This document shows, in pieces, positions 36,313 to 44,887 of a stretch of DNA of 64,000 nt (position 1 is the stretch's first letter; each line of letters starts with the position of its first letter). The notes under the pieces were generated by a model. The model saw only the letters and a program-made list of their open reading frames with translations. It did no database searches and was not told where the DNA came from. The DNA comes from Parvularcula dongshanensis (GTDB lineage: Bacteria; Pseudomonadota; Alphaproteobacteria; Caulobacterales; Parvularculaceae), in contig NZ_JACHOB010000001.1 in the NCBI RefSeq assembly GCF_014199615.1, positions 1,054,001 through 1,118,000 on the forward strand, given 5' to 3'. The position numbers and the translations under genes are program-made.

Positions 36313-38901
36313 TCAGGAAACGAGGCGCTGCGCCGTCTCGTAGAGGTTGTCGGAGAGGCCCTTGCGCTCCGCGAGCGACCGCAGCTTCTTCTCGATCAAA
36401 TCGCGCCGCAGCGGTTCCAGCCTGCGCCAGGACTCCGTCGCCGTCAGGAGCCGGGAGGCGACCTGCGGATTCCTGCCGTCGAGTTCGGACACGAAGTCGA
36501 AGAAGAAGTCGTACCCGCTGCCGTCCGCGGCGTGGAAGGTCGGCAGGTTCTCCATCGCGAAGACGCCGATCAGCGCACGAACCTTGTTCGGGTTGCCCTT
36601 GTCGAACGCAGGGTGCTCCGTAAGCGCTCGAACCTCTTCGAGCGCCCCTGGCCCCGTATAGGCCGCCTGCCAGGCGAACCACTTGTTGAGGACCAGAGCG
36701 TCGTCCTTCCAGCGATCGTAGAAACGGGCCAGCGCCGCTTCGCGCTCGGCCACGGGCGCGTGGGCGAGGGCGGCGGTCGCGGCCGCCTCGTCCGTCATGT
36801 TGTCGGCTTCTTCGGCCTGGCGCAGGGCCCGGCGTGCCGGCGCCTCGTCCGCGTCGGCCAGAAGGAGACGCAGCGCCTCATTGCGCAGCGCCCGGCGCCC
36901 GGCCTGCAGCGCGCCCGGGTCGTAGGGCTCGTCCGACGCGAGGCCGTCATGCAGGCTTTCCAGCACCGGGCGGCAGTACGACAGCACCCGCGAGCGCAGC
37001 ACCTCGCGGCCGAGTTGAAGCTTTTCGGGATCGATGACGCGCGAGGCGCGCGCCAAGTCCGTGAGTGACGGCAGACGCAGCACTTCGGCCCGGAAGGCAG
37101 GTGCGAAGGCCTCGTTCTCGACGCTCTTGGCGATCGCCGCCCCTAGCTCGTCGGCGACGAGTTCGGGGGATTCGAGGTCACCGAGGCCGCCGAGCGACAA
37201 GGCGGCGTCGACGGCGAGGGCGTAGCCTGCCTGCCAGCGCGAGAACGGATCGGTGTCCGCCCGCGCGAGCTTCAGCCGTTCGTCGACGCTGAGGTTCCGC
37301 TCGACGCGAACCGGTGCCGAGAACCCGCGCAGGACCGAGGCGACGGCACCCGGGGTCACGCCTTCGGTAACGACGTTGGCGTGGCCCTCGACCTCGACGA
37401 GGCGCTCCGAGGCGGCTTCGCCGTCCTCGTCGATGAGCGCCAGCCGGACCGGCACGGGACGGTTTCCGGCCTCCGCCGTGAGCGTCAGCGTATGGGTCAC
37501 GCCGTTGCCGCTGGCCTCGCGGGACTCCTCGACGCGCAGGACCGGGGTGCCCGCCTCGGCGTACCAGGCCATGAAGCGCGAGAGGTCGCGGCCCGACGCC
37601 GCCTCGATCGCGCCGACGAAGTCCTCGACGGTGGCGGCCGTGCCGTCGTTCTTCTCGAAGTAGCGGTCGGTCCCGGCGCGGAAGGCCTCGGCCCCGACCA
37701 GCGCCTTCATCATGCGGACGAGCTCTGCGCCCTTGTCGTAGACGGTCGCGGTGTAGAAGTTGTCGATCGCGACGTAGGACGACGGCCGCACCGGGTGGGC
37801 GAGGGGGCCGGCATCCTCCGGGAACTGACGGGCCCAAAGGCGGCGGACGTCCTTGATCCGCTGGACCGCGCGGTCGCGCTGATCGGCGGAGAACTCCTGG
37901 TCGCGGAAGACGGTGAAGCCTTCCTTGAGGCAGAGCTGGAACCAGTCGCGACAGGTCACGCGGTTGCCCGACCAGTTGTGGAAGTACTCGTGCGCGACGA
38001 TCGCCTCGATCGTCTCGTAGTCCATGTCGGTCGCCGTCTCAGGGCTCGCGAGCACGCAGGCGGCGTTGAAGATGTTGAGGCCTTTGTTCTCCATCGCGCC
38101 GAAGTTGAAGTGGTCGACGGCGACGATCATGAAGAGGTCGAGGTCGTACTGCCGGCCGAAGACCTCCTCGTCCCACCGCATCGCCCGCTTCAACGCGTCG
38201 AGCGCGTAGGCGCAGCGTCCGAGGTCCTTCTCGTGCACGAAGATCCGCAAGGTCACCTCGCGCCCCGACATGGTGACGAAGCGGTCATCGAGCGAGGCGA
38301 GGTCGCCGCCTACCAGAGCGAAGAGGTAGGCGGGCTTGGGGTGGGGGTCGTCCCACTCGGCGAAGTGCCGGCCGCCGGGCAGGTCGCCGCTCGCGCCCGG
38401 GTTGCCGTTCGAAAGCAGGACGGGAACGCTCTTCGGCGCCTCGATCCTGACCGAAAAGCGCGACAGCACGTCGGGGCGGTCGGGGTAGTAGGTGATGCGG
38501 CGGAAGCCTTGCGCCTCGCACTGCGTGCAGAACATGCCCGAAGAGAGGTAGAGACCGGACAGCGCTGTGTTCGCCTGCGGGTCGATGGCGACGACCGTGG
38601 TCAGGGAGAAGGCAGCGGGCACAGAAGCGATGACGAGCGTGCTGTCGCTCACCTCGTACTGGTCCGCGCCCAAGTTCCGCCCGTCGATCGCGACTTCGCG
38701 TAAGGACAGCTTCTCTCCGTCGAGAACGAGGGGAGCGTCGTCCGCCGCGCCTTCGCGGCGACGCAGGCTCAAGATCGCCGTCACGACCGTCTCGCGAGGA
38801 TCGAGCGCGAAGACCAGGCGTACCGTTTCGACCTCGTAGTCGGGCGGCGCGTAGTCGGCGAGGTGCTTGACGGTCGGGGCGGCTGCGTCGGTTCTCATCA
38901 T
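36313..38901 (-). CDS. pepN: Aminopeptidase N
   Basis: An 862-residue M1 zinc aminopeptidase that removes N-terminal residues from peptides in the cytosol. Substrate-binding GAMEN is at 268-272. The metal site is H304, E305, H308 and E327 in HEYFHNWSGNRVTCRDW and LKEGF. The C-terminal half contains the Ig-like and helical-bowl domains of the gamma-proteobacterial PepN class. Length matches the family (about 870). It is divergent from nuoG across 214 bases, in which I see no clear promoter. Confidence 0.96.
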   Translation of the reverse strand: MMRTDAAAPTVKHLADYAPPDYEVETVRLVFALDPRETVVTAILSLRRREGAADDAPLVLDGEKLSLREVAIDGRNLGADQYEVSDSTLVIASVPAAFSLTTVVAIDPQANTALSGLYLSSGMFCTQCEAQGFRRITYYPDRPDVLSRFSVRIEAPKSVPVLLSNGNPGASGDLPGGRHFAEWDDPHPKPAYLFALVGGDLASLDDRFVTMSGREVTLRIFVHEKDLGRCAYALDALKRAMRWDEEVFGRQYDLDLFMIVAVDHFNFGAMENKGLNIFNAACVLASPETATDMDYETIEAIVAHEYFHNWSGNRVTCRDWFQLCLKEGFTVFRDQEFSADQRDRAVQRIKDVRRLWARQFPEDAGPLAHPVRPSSYVAIDNFYTATVYDKGAELVRMMKALVGAEAFRAGTDRYFEKNDGTAATVEDFVGAIEAASGRDLSRFMAWYAEAGTPVLRVEESREASGNGVTHTLTLTAEAGNRPVPVRLALIDEDGEAASERLVEVEGHANVVTEGVTPGAVASVLRGFSAPVRVERNLSVDERLKLARADTDPFSRWQAGYALAVDAALSLGGLGDLESPELVADELGAAIAKSVENEAFAPAFRAEVLRLPSLTDLARASRVIDPEKLQLGREVLRSRVLSYCRPVLESLHDGLASDEPYDPGALQAGRRALRNEALRLLLADADEAPARRALRQAEEADNMTDEAAATAALAHAPVAEREAALARFYDRWKDDALVLNKWFAWQAAYTGPGALEEVRALTEHPAFDKGNPNKVRALIGVFAMENLPTFHAADGSGYDFFFDFVSELDGRNPQVASRLLTATESWRRLEPLRRDLIEKKLRSLAERKGLSDNLYETAQRLVS

Positions 38902-39115
38902 CGAGACCTAGTCTCACTCGCCGAGGTGCGTAAGCCCAAGCGCGCAGGCCTCGCGCACACTTCACCACCCTCGGCGGATCCTGCTCGCGGGTGGCCGCGG
39001 AACGGTCCCTCGGAACCGATTGGCGCCGCGAACGCGGGGCTTAGGGTCGCGGCCCCCTTTCGTCGCGCAGCATATGGGCTAGACGGGGAGCGAAAGCCGG
39101 AACACAGAAGCGTCC

Positions 39116-41260
39116 ATGTCAGACACCGCCAAGCCCGCTCCCGCCACGCGCACGATCAAGGTCAACGGCCATGAGGTCGAGGTCGACCCCGCCCTGACCC
39201 TGCTTCAGGCCTGCGAGGCGGCGGGCGAAGAGATCCCGCGCTTCTGCTATCACGAGCGCCTGTCGGTCGCCGGCAACTGCCGCATGTGCCTGATCGAGGT
39301 GAAGGGCGGCCCGCCCAAGCCGGTCGCCTCGTGCGCGCAGAACGTGAAGGACCTGCGCCCGGGCCCGGACGGCGCGCCGCCGGAGCTCTTCACGAACACC
39401 CCCATGGTCAAGAAGGCGCGTGAGGGGGTGATGGAGTTCCTGCTCATCAACCACCCGCTCGACTGCCCGGTCTGCGACCAGGGCGGCGAGTGCGACCTTC
39501 AGGACCAGGCCATGGCCTATGGCCGCGGCGGCACGCGGTTCGAGGAGAACAAGCGCGCGGTCGAAGAGAAGTACATGGGTCCGCTGATCAAGACGATCAT
39601 GACCCGCTGCATCCAGTGCACGCGCTGCGTGCGCTTCGCGACCGAGGTCGCGGGCGTGAACGACCTCGGCCTCGTCAACCGGGGCGAGAACGCCGAGATC
39701 ACCACCTACCTCGAGAAGGCGGTCGACACCGAGCTCTCGGGCAACCTGATCGACATCTGCCCGGTCGGTGCGCTGACGTCGAAGCCCTACGCCTTCATGG
39801 CTCGGCCCTGGGAACTGCGGAAGACCGAGAGCATCGACGTCATGGACGCGATGGGCTCGAACATCCGCATCGACGCGAGGGGGCGCGAGGTCCTGCGCAT
39901 CCTGCCGCGCGTGCATGACGGCGTGAACGAGGAGTGGCTCGCCGACAAGTCGCGGTTCATCTGGGACGGCCTCAGGAAGCGCCGCCTCGACAAGCCCTTC
40001 ATCCGCGAGGGCGGCAAGCTCCGGGCGGCGACCTGGGACGAAGCCTTCGAGGTCGTGCGTGCCCGGCTCGAAGCGACGCCGAAAGAGAAGGTCGGCGCGC
40101 TCGTCGGCGACCTCGTCCCGGCCGAGGCGGTGATGGCGCTTAAGGACCTGACAGACAAGATCGGCACGCCGCACCGCGACTGTCGTCAGGACGGCTCTAG
40201 CGTCGGTGTGCTTCCGAACGGCGAGCGGGCGCCGCGCGGCGCCTACTTGATGGGTTCGACCATCGCGGGCATCGACGAGGCCGACGCGATCCTGCTCATC
40301 GGCACCAACCCGCGCCACGAAGCGCCGCTTCTCAACGCGCGCATCCGCCGCAACTGGCTGAACAAGATGGGCCTGAAGGTCGGTTTGATCGGTCAGGCGA
40401 CGGACCTCACCTACGACTACGAGCATCTAGGCGCAGGCACGGACAGCCTGACCGCGCTGCACGAGGGTAAGATCGGCTTCCTCGACGTCCTGAAGGACGC
40501 GAAGCGGCCGCTCGTTCTCATCGGCAGCGGCGCCCTCGTGCGAGGGGATGCGCACGGCGTCATGAGCGCGGCGCTCAAGCTCGCCGAGGCGGTCGGCGCG
40601 ACCGGCACTGACGGCTGGAACGGCTTCGGCGTCCTGCAGACGGCCGCAGCGCGCGCAGGCGCGCTCGACCTCGGCTTCCTGCCGAGCGCAGGCGGCCGCG
40701 ACTTCGCCGGTATCCTGGACGGGGCCCGCTCGGGCGAGATCGAAGTCGTCTACAACCTCGGCGCCGACGAGTGCGACGTGGAAGCGCTGCGCGACGCTTT
40801 CGTCATCTACCAAGGCAGCCACGGCGACAGGGGCGCCAGCGTCGCGGACGTCGTCTTCCCCGCCGCCTCCTACGCCGAGCAGTCGGGCCTCTACGTCAAC
40901 CTCGAGGGCCGCGTGCAGCAGGCTATCCGTGCCTACTTCCCCTTCGGAGAGGCGCGCGAGGACTGGGCGATCATCCGGGCGCTCTCCGGGCGCCTGGGCG
41001 AAGCTTTGCCCTATGACGACCTCTTCGCTCTGCGTCAGCGGATGATCGAGGAGAACGAAGTCTTCGCGACCCTCGACCTCGCCGAGCCGGGGGCGGCCCC
41101 GTCCGCCTCGCTCTTCGACGGGGCGGGGGCGCTTTCCGGCGACGGCTTCTCTTTACCGATCGGGGATTACTACCTGACCAATCCGATCGCACGGGCATCG
41201 GCCATCATGGCCGAGTGCTCGACGACGTTCGCGAAGCCGAAGGCGCTCGCGGCCGAGTAG
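39116..41260 (+). CDS. nuoG: NADH-quinone oxidoreductase subunit G
   Basis: The 714-residue Fe-S subunit of the complex I electron-input arm. The N-terminal ferredoxin-type [2Fe-2S] site uses C44, C55, C58 and C73. The His/Cys [4Fe-4S] site uses H113, C117, C120 and C126 (HPLDCPVC, GGEC). A further [4Fe-4S] site begins with C165, C168 and C171. The rest is molybdopterin-oxidoreductase-like. Upstream nuoA-F are not in the gap, so nuoG starts this unit. It ends with a strong hairpin, and a protease gene separates it from nuoH. Confidence 0.97.
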   Translation: MSDTAKPAPATRTIKVNGHEVEVDPALTLLQACEAAGEEIPRFCYHERLSVAGNCRMCLIEVKGGPPKPVASCAQNVKDLRPGPDGAPPELFTNTPMVKKAREGVMEFLLINHPLDCPVCDQGGECDLQDQAMAYGRGGTRFEENKRAVEEKYMGPLIKTIMTRCIQCTRCVRFATEVAGVNDLGLVNRGENAEITTYLEKAVDTELSGNLIDICPVGALTSKPYAFMARPWELRKTESIDVMDAMGSNIRIDARGREVLRILPRVHDGVNEEWLADKSRFIWDGLRKRRLDKPFIREGGKLRAATWDEAFEVVRARLEATPKEKVGALVGDLVPAEAVMALKDLTDKIGTPHRDCRQDGSSVGVLPNGERAPRGAYLMGSTIAGIDEADAILLIGTNPRHEAPLLNARIRRNWLNKMGLKVGLIGQATDLTYDYEHLGAGTDSLTALHEGKIGFLDVLKDAKRPLVLIGSGALVRGDAHGVMSAALKLAEAVGATGTDGWNGFGVLQTAAARAGALDLGFLPSAGGRDFAGILDGARSGEIEVVYNLGADECDVEALRDAFVIYQGSHGDRGASVADVVFPAASYAEQSGLYVNLEGRVQQAIRAYFPFGEAREDWAIIRALSGRLGEALPYDDLFALRQRMIEENEVFATLDLAEPGAAPSASLFDGAGALSGDGFSLPIGDYYLTNPIARASAIMAECSTTFAKPKALAAE

Positions 41261-41269
41261 AAGCGGGCG

Positions 41270-41289
41270 CGTCCCGCTCGCGCGGGACG
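41270..41289 (+). terminator. Strong hairpin after nuoG
   Basis: Perfect eight-base stem CGTCCCGC / GCGGGACG with a TCGC loop, ten bases after the nuoG stop. No T-run follows. It may reduce read-through into the protease gene or stabilise the nuoG mRNA end. Confidence 0.5.
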
Positions 41290-41422
41290 TGCCGGCTCGC
41301 GCGGGTGTGAGGCGTCGAAATCGCAATTTCCGTTAACGTTTCCGCCAGTTCGCTTTTGCCGGAGTCTCCGCTCCCTTAGATTCGCTTCATAGCCGTCACT
41401 GGCTACGTGGGCGGAGCGGTGC

Positions 41423-43195
41423 GTGGACTCTTTGAAACCTGGCGGGGCGCAGGCGCCCACCGGAGTCCTCTCCGGTGACGATGCCGCTCGGCTTCCCCAC
41501 TGGACGCTAGGGGCCCTTGCCAGCGACGCCTATGCCGAGGCTCGCAATCCGTTCGCCAAGGTCAGCTACGGTTACGACAAGGCGGCCGCCACGATCTCGC
41601 GCGGCTTCTACAATGACAGCGCCAAGTGGGACGACGGAGACTACGACACCGGCACTTGGGAGAACGGGCGCTACAACCCGCAGGGCTTGGGCAGCCCTGG
41701 CTCCGTCACTTACGGTTACCTGGCGGCGGGGGAGATCACGAACGCGACCGACGGCGTCGATGACCCTTCCGAGCACAGGGCGCTGACCGCTGCCGAGATC
41801 GCGCGCGTCGAGTATGCGATCCAGCTTCTGTCGGAAGTCGCTCGGCTGACCTTCGATAGGGTGGCTGGCGCCGATGGAATTCACGTCGACAATGCGGGCG
41901 CCTCGCAGATCGACATCTTCGGACAGATCGACACGAACGGCGGCAGCACCACCACGCGCGGCTTCGACAGCGAGATCAGCGCCGCAGCCGTGAACATCGG
42001 TGTGGCCGGGCTTTCCTCGCCGGACACCTACGCCTTTACGACGGCCATGCACGAACTCGGTCACGCGATCGGCCTTCTGCACCCAAGCGACTACGACGCC
42101 TCCGACGACACAGAAGCGAGCTACGCGGCTTCAGCCGACTACTTCGAGGACAGCCGCCAGTACACGCTGATGAGCTACTTCTCGGAGAGCTTCACCGGCG
42201 CCGACTTCGGCGGCCGCTGGGCGACCGGACCGATGCTGCACGACGTCGCGGCGCTGCAACGCCTCTACGGCGTCAACACCGAGACCCGGGCGGACGGCAC
42301 GATCTACGGCTTCGGCTCGAACACGAACGATGAGGGCTGGACGCTGAGCGGCCCCGGCGACGCGATGATCGGCGCCATATGGGACGCGGGCGGCGTCGAT
42401 GTGATCGACGCATCCGACTATGCGAACGACCAGGTAATCGACCTTCGGCCCGAAGCGTTCAGCAGCCTCGGGGGCCTGACCTACAACCTCGCCATCGCGA
42501 ACGGCGTCATGATCGAGGACGCGATCGGCGGCGCGGGCGACGACCTCCTGATCGGGAACAGCGCCGACCCCGGCTTCGTCGATGCGATGTGGTTGGGGGA
42601 CGATGGCGAGCCGATCGCGGGAGCGGTCGTCGGCCACAGCGGTTCGAACCTTCTCGACGGCGGCCTCGGGAACGACACCGTCTCCTACGCAGCCGCCCGC
42701 GGCGCGGTCGCGATAGACCTTTCCGATCCCGGCGGGGTGTTCGACCTCGGCACCGAAGGCGTCGACACGCTCCGCAGCATCGAGAACCTGATCGGCAGCC
42801 GCTTCGGAGACAGGCTCTTCGGCGACGCCGGGAACAACCGGCTAGAGGGTGGCGGCGGCGCGGACGTCCTGGCCGGGAACGGCGGCTACGACACGCTGAT
42901 CGGCGGGAACGGCGCCGATACGGTGGACTTGTCGGCCTACATGTTCGGTGTGCACGTCGACCTCGCCGGCAACCTTCTCCTCGATCCTGCCGGGGCGTCC
43001 CTGAGCGAGCTCGAGAGCATCGAAAGCGCTGTCGGCACCGCGTTCGGTGACCTCATCGAAGGCGGGGAGGGCAGGAACGTCCTCGAAGGCGGCGCCGGGG
43101 ACGACGTGCTGATCGGCATGGCGGGCGCCGACGTCCTGTTCGGCGGGGACGGCGACGACGTTATCTGGGGCGATCAGCCGGACGGTGCCGCGTGA
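41423..43195 (+). CDS. Secreted serralysin-like RTX metalloprotease
   Basis: A 590-residue protein. An N-terminal metzincin domain has the zinc motif HELGHAIGLLH (H210, E211, H214, H220) and a Met-turn at M250 in TLMSYF. From about residue 365 the chain is made of calcium-binding RTX nonapeptides (GGxGxD type, for example GGAGDDLLIG and GGDGDDVIWG). There is no signal peptide. Such proteins leave the cell by type I secretion using a C-terminal signal; no ABC exporter genes are adjacent. It starts at GTG 41423 with GGAG upstream. It stands between nuoG and nuoH, an unexpected place for an extracellular enzyme. Confidence 0.9.
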   Translation: MDSLKPGGAQAPTGVLSGDDAARLPHWTLGALASDAYAEARNPFAKVSYGYDKAAATISRGFYNDSAKWDDGDYDTGTWENGRYNPQGLGSPGSVTYGYLAAGEITNATDGVDDPSEHRALTAAEIARVEYAIQLLSEVARLTFDRVAGADGIHVDNAGASQIDIFGQIDTNGGSTTTRGFDSEISAAAVNIGVAGLSSPDTYAFTTAMHELGHAIGLLHPSDYDASDDTEASYAASADYFEDSRQYTLMSYFSESFTGADFGGRWATGPMLHDVAALQRLYGVNTETRADGTIYGFGSNTNDEGWTLSGPGDAMIGAIWDAGGVDVIDASDYANDQVIDLRPEAFSSLGGLTYNLAIANGVMIEDAIGGAGDDLLIGNSADPGFVDAMWLGDDGEPIAGAVVGHSGSNLLDGGLGNDTVSYAAARGAVAIDLSDPGGVFDLGTEGVDTLRSIENLIGSRFGDRLFGDAGNNRLEGGGGADVLAGNGGYDTLIGGNGADTVDLSAYMFGVHVDLAGNLLLDPAGASLSELESIESAVGTAFGDLIEGGEGRNVLEGGAGDDVLIGMAGADVLFGGDGDDVIWGDQPDGAA

Positions 43196-43202
43196 GGTTG
43201 GA

Positions 43203-43221
43203 GCGCGGCTGAAAACCGCGC
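43203..43221 (+). terminator. Hairpin after the RTX protease gene
   Basis: Six-base stem GCGCGG / CCGCGC with an A-rich seven-base loop, just after the stop. No T-run follows, so it is a weak candidate. Confidence 0.4.
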
Positions 43222-43267
43222 CCGGAGAGACTTTGCGGACGCCGCGGCATCCGCTAGGGGCGCGCGC

Positions 43268-44338
43268 ATGGACATCTTCCAAGGCCTCGTCGTCCGCGAC
43301 TGGACGAACCCCTTCGCCGGCACGCTGACGACCCTGTTCCAGATCCTGGCGCTGGTCGTCGTGATCCTGGTCGCGCTCGCCTTCCTGCTGCTCTTCGACC
43401 GCAAGGTCTGGGGCGCGGTGCAGATGCGCAAAGGGCCGAACGTGGTCGGACCCTTCGGCATGCTTCAGTCCTTCGCGGACTTCTTCAAGTTCGTGCTGAA
43501 GGAGGTCGTGATCCCGGCGGGGGCGGACAAGACGGTCTTCCTGATCGCGCCCCTGATCACCTTCATGCTGGCCACGATCTCCTGGGCCGTAATTCCGGTC
43601 GGGGCGGGGCTCGTCGTCTCGAACATCAACGTCGGCATCCTGTACCTGTTCGCCGTGTCGTCCTTGGGCGTCTACGGCATCATCATGGGCGGCTGGGCGT
43701 CCAACTCGAAGTACCCGTTCCTCGGCTCGCTTCGCTCCGCCGCGCAGATGGTGAGCTACGAGGTCTCTCTCGGCTTCATCATCATCTCGGTGCTGCTGCT
43801 CGTAGGCAGCATGAACCTCTCGGACATCGTCAACTCGCAGAACCGCGGGCTCGGCATCCTGAACTGGCACTTCATCCCGCTCTTCCCGCTCTTCGTGATG
43901 TTCTTCATCTCGGCCCTCGCCGAGACGAACCGCCCGCCCTTCGACCTGCCCGAGGCCGAATCGGAACTCGTCGCGGGCTATCAGGTCGAGTACGGCTCCA
44001 CGCCGTACCTCCTCTTCATGATCGGCGAGTACATGAACATCGTGCTGATGTGCGCGATGACGTCGATCCTGTTCCTGGGCGGCTGGCACTCGCCCTTCGG
44101 GAACTTCCTCGGGCTCGAAGCGCTCGGGCCCCTCTGGCTCGCGCTCAAGATTGTCTTCATCTTCTTCCTGTTCGCGATGGTGAAGGCCATCGTGCCCCGG
44201 TACCGCTACGACCAGCTGATGCGCATCGGCTGGAAGATCTTCCTGCCGACCTCGGTCGCCTACCTCGTGATCGTCGCCGGTCTGATGCTGCTGTTCCCGG
44301 CCTTTGCGGACTGGTTCCACTCTTGGAGGGTTTCGTAA
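43268..44338 (+). CDS. nuoH: NADH-quinone oxidoreductase subunit H
   Basis: A 356-residue membrane subunit of complex I that forms much of the quinone site, with eight helices. Conserved segments include [30 protein letters not shown] and [23 protein letters not shown], cited in part. Its stop overlaps the nuoI ATG by one base (TAATG). It lies directly after the RTX protease gene. Confidence 0.97.
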   Translation: MDIFQGLVVRDWTNPFAGTLTTLFQILALVVVILVALAFLLLFDRKVWGAVQMRKGPNVVGPFGMLQSFADFFKFVLKEVVIPAGADKTVFLIAPLITFMLATISWAVIPVGAGLVVSNINVGILYLFAVSSLGVYGIIMGGWASNSKYPFLGSLRSAAQMVSYEVSLGFIIISVLLLVGSMNLSDIVNSQNRGLGILNWHFIPLFPLFVMFFISALAETNRPPFDLPEAESELVAGYQVEYGSTPYLLFMIGEYMNIVLMCAMTSILFLGGWHSPFGNFLGLEALGPLWLALKIVFIFFLFAMVKAIVPRYRYDQLMRIGWKIFLPTSVAYLVIVAGLMLLFPAFADWFHSWRVS

Positions 44339-44826
44339 TGGCCCGCATCGCGCAGGCGCTCAAAGGCGCTATGATGACCGACTTCCTGTCGGCCTTCGGC
44401 CTCGCGCTGAAGTACTACGTCCGCCCCAAGGCGACCGTGAACTACCCCTTCGAGCGCGGGCCTCAATCCCCGCGCTTCCGGGGCGAGCACGCGCTGCGTC
44501 GTTACCCCAATGGGGAAGAGCGCTGCATCGCTTGCAAGCTCTGCGAGGCTGTCTGTCCGGCCCAAGCGATCACGATCGAAGCCGAGCCCCGCAAGGACGG
44601 CTCGCGCCGCACGACGCGCTACGACATCGACATGACGAAGTGCATCTACTGCGGCTTCTGCCAAGAGGCGTGCCCGGTCGACGCCATCGTCGAGGGGCCG
44701 AACCTCGAGTTCACGACCGAGACCCGCGAAGAGCTCTTCTACGACAAGGAGAAGCTGCTCTCGAACGGCGACCGCTGGGAGCGTCTGATCGCGCGCAACC
44801 TCGAGCTCGACGCCCCCTACCGCTAA
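44338..44826 (+). CDS. nuoI: NADH-quinone oxidoreductase subunit I
   Basis: A 162-residue peripheral subunit with two [4Fe-4S] clusters, bound by [12 protein letters not shown] and [12 protein letters not shown], which carry electrons toward NuoB and quinone. The N-terminal amphipathic segment docks to the membrane arm. I start it at ATG 44338, overlapping the nuoH stop. Normally nuoJ-N follow; here a DsbD-like gene follows instead. Confidence 0.97.
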   Translation: MARIAQALKGAMMTDFLSAFGLALKYYVRPKATVNYPFERGPQSPRFRGEHALRRYPNGEERCIACKLCEAVCPAQAITIEAEPRKDGSRRTTRYDIDMTKCIYCGFCQEACPVDAIVEGPNLEFTTETREELFYDKEKLLSNGDRWERLIARNLELDAPYR

Positions 44827-44887
44827 GCGAGTGGGCGCGGCACGGCGCCCCCTCGCGGATCGGATCGGCTTCGCTTAGTTTGATGCC

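Noticed and set aside
39000-39030. Two GGAAC words upstream of nuoG considered as an EcfG promoter.
   Set aside because: No CGTT occurs 16-17 bases downstream of either, so the motif is incomplete.
42520-43180. Repetitive Gly/Asp-rich DNA considered as a tandem repeat or CRISPR-like array.
   Set aside because: It encodes the RTX nonapeptides of the metalloprotease. No regular spacer-repeat units exist, and no CRISPR array was seen anywhere.
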